Positions 13,962-15,937 of a stretch of 15,937 nucleotides of DNA are shown here, piece by piece. Below the pieces are notes generated by a model. That model made no database searches, was not told where the DNA came from, and was given only the letters and a program-made list of their open reading frames with translations. How positions within the stretch are numbered: the stretch's first letter is position 1; each line of letters starts with the position of its first letter. Source of the DNA: Hyphomicrobium_A sp964620915 (lineage in GTDB: Bacteria; Pseudomonadota; Alphaproteobacteria; Rhizobiales; Hyphomicrobiaceae); contig CAZUKP010000066.1 in assembly GCA_964620915.1 (NCBI GenBank), forward strand, positions 1 to 15,937, read 5' to 3'. Made by a program: the position numbers and the translations under genes.

Positions 13962-14001
13962 ATAGCCGAAGGCTATTGATTTTCGAACAAACAGATATTT
14001 C
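13962..14001 (+). promoter_or_regulatory. Operator C: LysR/OxyR-like composite site before the cupin-MFS unit
   Basis: ATAGC-CGAAG-GCTAT (13962-13976), 17 bases, GATATTTC (13994-14001). It begins 23 bases after the cyclase stop and 84 bases separate its end from the cupin ATG. GATCTT at +21 may serve as the -10, as in copy E. Its presence splits the rightward genes into two transcription units under the same kind of control. Confidence 0.75.
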
Positions 14002-14084
14002 CCGAAACGGCACTCGCCGAGCGATCTTCATTGTTGCCGACGGCTCTTTGAGCCTCGGACTAAATGCAACAACGGAGTCCCCCC

Positions 14085-14579
14085 ATGCTTACACATCGCT
14101 ACACCATCACCACGTTTTGGCCGGCGCTCTTCGTTGCCGGCACACTCGCAAGCGTCGTCTTGATTGGCGCCACGGCGGCCAGTGCGGGCGGTTGCCCGGC
14201 CGGCCAGGAAACGAGCAACGCTCAGCAGAAAGGCGCGACCGCGCACAAAGGCGTGAATGAAGAGGTTCTCGGCTCGATCGACTTGGCCAATGAGAAGGTC
14301 AATGTTCCAGGCCGCCTGTTCCGCATGCGCCGCCTCGTCATTGAACCCGGCGGCGAAGTCGCCATGCACAGCCACGAAGATCGTCCCGCGCTCATCTATA
14401 CGGTCTCGGGGACGATCACCGAATACTCGACGCATTGTGCTGTGCCGATCGTGCACAAGGCGGGCGATCTCTCGATCGAGCAAGGCGGTCTATCGCACTG
14501 GTGGAAAAACACCGGCAAGGAGCCCGTGACCTTGATCTCGGCGGACATCGCTGCAGATCCCAAAAACCATGACATGTGA
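14085..14579 (+). CDS. Secreted cupin-domain protein
   Basis: 164 residues. A signal peptide covers 1-34 (hydrophobic 11-30, cleavage near ASA-GG), so it is periplasmic. A single cupin barrel spans about 75-155: motif 1 keeps the HxH pair (His95, His97 in MHSHEDR) and motif 2 keeps His138 and Asn142 (GGLSHWWKN). The motif 1 Glu is not obvious, leaving a three-histidine metal site (Fe, Mn, Zn or Ni). Cys37 and Cys118 could form a disulfide. May bind or oxidise a small molecule in the periplasm; substrate unknown. Start at 14085 with GGAG about 8 bases upstream; an in-frame ATG at 14064 lacks support. First gene after operator C, followed by an MFS gene 94 bases on. Confidence 0.85.
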   Translation: MLTHRYTITTFWPALFVAGTLASVVLIGATAASAGGCPAGQETSNAQQKGATAHKGVNEEVLGSIDLANEKVNVPGRLFRMRRLVIEPGGEVAMHSHEDRPALIYTVSGTITEYSTHCAVPIVHKAGDLSIEQGGLSHWWKNTGKEPVTLISADIAADPKNHDM

Positions 14580-14673
14580 GAACAGAACACGTGCTGATGG
14601 ACTGGAGCGCGGCGCACCGACGACCACAGTGAAGTTGGGCGCCCGCTCGCTTTCGATGTGAAGGGCTCGTGCG

Positions 14674-15888
14674 ATGGATCACGCTGGTTCTGTTTCTGCC
14701 ACAATGGTCAGGCGCTCTCTGTTTAGCGCCTTCGGTAGATCACTCGTCATTGCGCTTACGGCATTTTTCACGCTGGTCGACCTCTTTGCGACACAAGCGA
14801 TCCTACCTTCACTCACTGAACATTACGGAGTCACTCCCGCAGCCATGGGGCTCGCGGTGAACGCGAGTACGTTAGGCATGGCCGTTGCTGGCTTGGTTAT
14901 GGCATTCGTGAGCCATCGCATCGAGCGACGGCTCGGGATTCTCGTCAGCTTGTGCGTTCTCGCTATACCGACGTCGCTCCTCTCAATCGCGCCCGGCCTT
15001 GCGGCGTTCGCTGCACTTCGCATCGTGCAAGGCTTGCTCATGGCAACGGCTTTCAGCCTGACGCTTGCCTACCTTGGCGAGCGATACAGTGAGAAGGACG
15101 CGGCCAGTGCCTTTGCCGCCTACATCACCGGCAATGTCGCAAGCAATCTTGTCGGACGCTTTATAGCGGCTGAGGTTGTGAACACTGCTGGTCTTGCTGC
15201 AAATTTCCACGTCTTTGCGGTGCTGAACTTAGTGGGTGCTGCGCTCGTCTATTTTGCCGTCGATAAGGTGCCCCCGATGACGTGCGAGCGTGGCGTGGAC
15301 ATGCCTGCCATGGCCGCATGGCGGGAGCACCTGCGCAACCGGGCTCTTAGAGCGAACTTTGCAATTGGCTTCTGCATTCTTTTTGCGTTCATCGGCACCT
15401 TCACATACGTCAATTTCGTTCTCATGCAGCCACCCCTTTTGGTCGGCATGAAGGAGATCGGCGTCATCTATTTGGTGTTCGTGCCGTCGATCCTCACCAC
15501 TCCGCTGGCAGGTCGGGCAGTGCGCAGCTACGGTACGCGTCCAACGATTTGGGTGTCGCTTGGTGTTGCCGGAATCGGCTTGCCGCTGTTGGTTCTGCCA
15601 AACTTGGCCACTGTACTGACGGGCATGGTACTGGTCGGCGTCGGAACATTCTTTGCACAAGCGGCAGCGACCGGGTTCGTCAGTCGTGCAGCAACCCGTG
15701 AACGCGGCTCGGCGAGCGGTATGTACCTTGCCTGCTACTTCCTGGGTGGCCTGGTGGGAACGGGCGTCCTCGGCGTCATCTTCGATCGATTTGGTTGGAC
15801 CGCGTGCGTCGCCGGCATAGGTATTTCGCTCGCATTTGCCGCAGTCTTGACGAGGCACTTGGTACCTTTGCAGGCGCACAAAATGTGA
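14674..15888 (+). CDS. MFS transporter, YnfM-like (12 TM)
   Basis: 404 residues with 12 hydrophobic helices in two halves of six, joined by a charged loop near 205-225. The N-terminal LVDLFATQAILPSLTEHYGVTP and the loop 2-3 segment SHRIERRLGILVS resemble the YnfM/arabinose-efflux type of drug:H+ antiporters (DHA1). Inner-membrane exporter, substrate unknown. ATG at 14674 is preceded by AAGGG at 8 bases; MVRRSL at residue 11 is a possible alternative. It lies 94 bases after the cupin stop with no evident terminator between, so probably co-transcribed from operator C, which suggests that the cupin and the exporter handle the same compound (inference). Confidence 0.9.
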   Translation: MDHAGSVSATMVRRSLFSAFGRSLVIALTAFFTLVDLFATQAILPSLTEHYGVTPAAMGLAVNASTLGMAVAGLVMAFVSHRIERRLGILVSLCVLAIPTSLLSIAPGLAAFAALRIVQGLLMATAFSLTLAYLGERYSEKDAASAFAAYITGNVASNLVGRFIAAEVVNTAGLAANFHVFAVLNLVGAALVYFAVDKVPPMTCERGVDMPAMAAWREHLRNRALRANFAIGFCILFAFIGTFTYVNFVLMQPPLLVGMKEIGVIYLVFVPSILTTPLAGRAVRSYGTRPTIWVSLGVAGIGLPLLVLPNLATVLTGMVLVGVGTFFAQAAATGFVSRAATRERGSASGMYLACYFLGGLVGTGVLGVIFDRFGWTACVAGIGISLAFAAVLTRHLVPLQAHKM

Positions 15889-15937
15889 GTGCTTCAGGTT
15901 GTCAGTTCCATGAACTCAATTGTCCGCTGATGGCCCA

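Overview
The window looks like an accessory chromosomal or plasmid region of an alphaproteobacterium, most likely Hyphomicrobiales (the Bradyrhizobium, Nitrobacter or Hyphomicrobium side). The reasons are moderate GC content, the style of the LysR, patatin and hydroxybutyrate dehydrogenase proteins, and a left-edge intergenic sequence rich in GCGGACA repeats of a kind I associate with this order. The genus is an inference; no rRNA or tRNA gene is present to anchor it.

Layout. The left edge (2-196) carries the C-terminus of a protein with an LPVHDSF motif, followed by about 350 bases of repeat-like non-coding DNA. Next comes a leftward pair: a small secreted two-cysteine protein (2541-2275) and a secreted metzincin zinc protease (2143-554). 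Then two LysR/peroxiredoxin-like pairs sit in mirror image: LysR-1 (+) converges on Prx-1 (-) at 2921-4539, and Prx-2 (+) converges on LysR-2 (-) at 6340-7955. Between them, at 4540-6339, lies about 1.8 kb with very small genes, including a 38-codon secreted peptide. Divergent from LysR-2 is a rightward operon (8280-13939): FAD-dependent disulfide reductase, TVP38/TMEM64 membrane protein, 3-hydroxybutyrate dehydrogenase, patatin-like phospholipase and a six-TM class III nucleotide cyclase. A second rightward unit (14085-15888) encodes a secreted cupin and a YnfM-type MFS transporter.

The main discovery is a composite operator that occurs six times. It has an inverted repeat ATAGC-N5-GCTAT (ATAG-N7-CTAT, a LysR T-N11-A box with OxyR-like half-site spacing), then 17 bases (16 in one copy), then GATATTTC. 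Copies are at 2647-2686 (-), 4787-4826 (-), 5226-5264 (+), 5666-5705 (+, degenerate left half), 8012-8051 (+) and 13962-14001 (+). They precede, respectively, the small secreted protein/protease unit, Prx-1, the 38-aa peptide, a 73-aa small ORF, the reductase-cyclase operon and the cupin-MFS unit. About 20 bases after GATATTTC several copies have a plausible -10 (TACGGT in two, CATAAC in one).

My working model is a locally encoded regulon. Two paralogous LysR regulators, both with a cysteine at residue 198, near the peroxide-sensing Cys199 of OxyR, switch on a redox and cell-envelope programme: peroxiredoxin-like proteins, a disulfide reductase, membrane and lipid enzymes, secreted small proteins, a secreted protease, cAMP-type signalling and export. 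The operator copies are visible in the sequence. The inducer, and which LysR binds which copy, are unknown.
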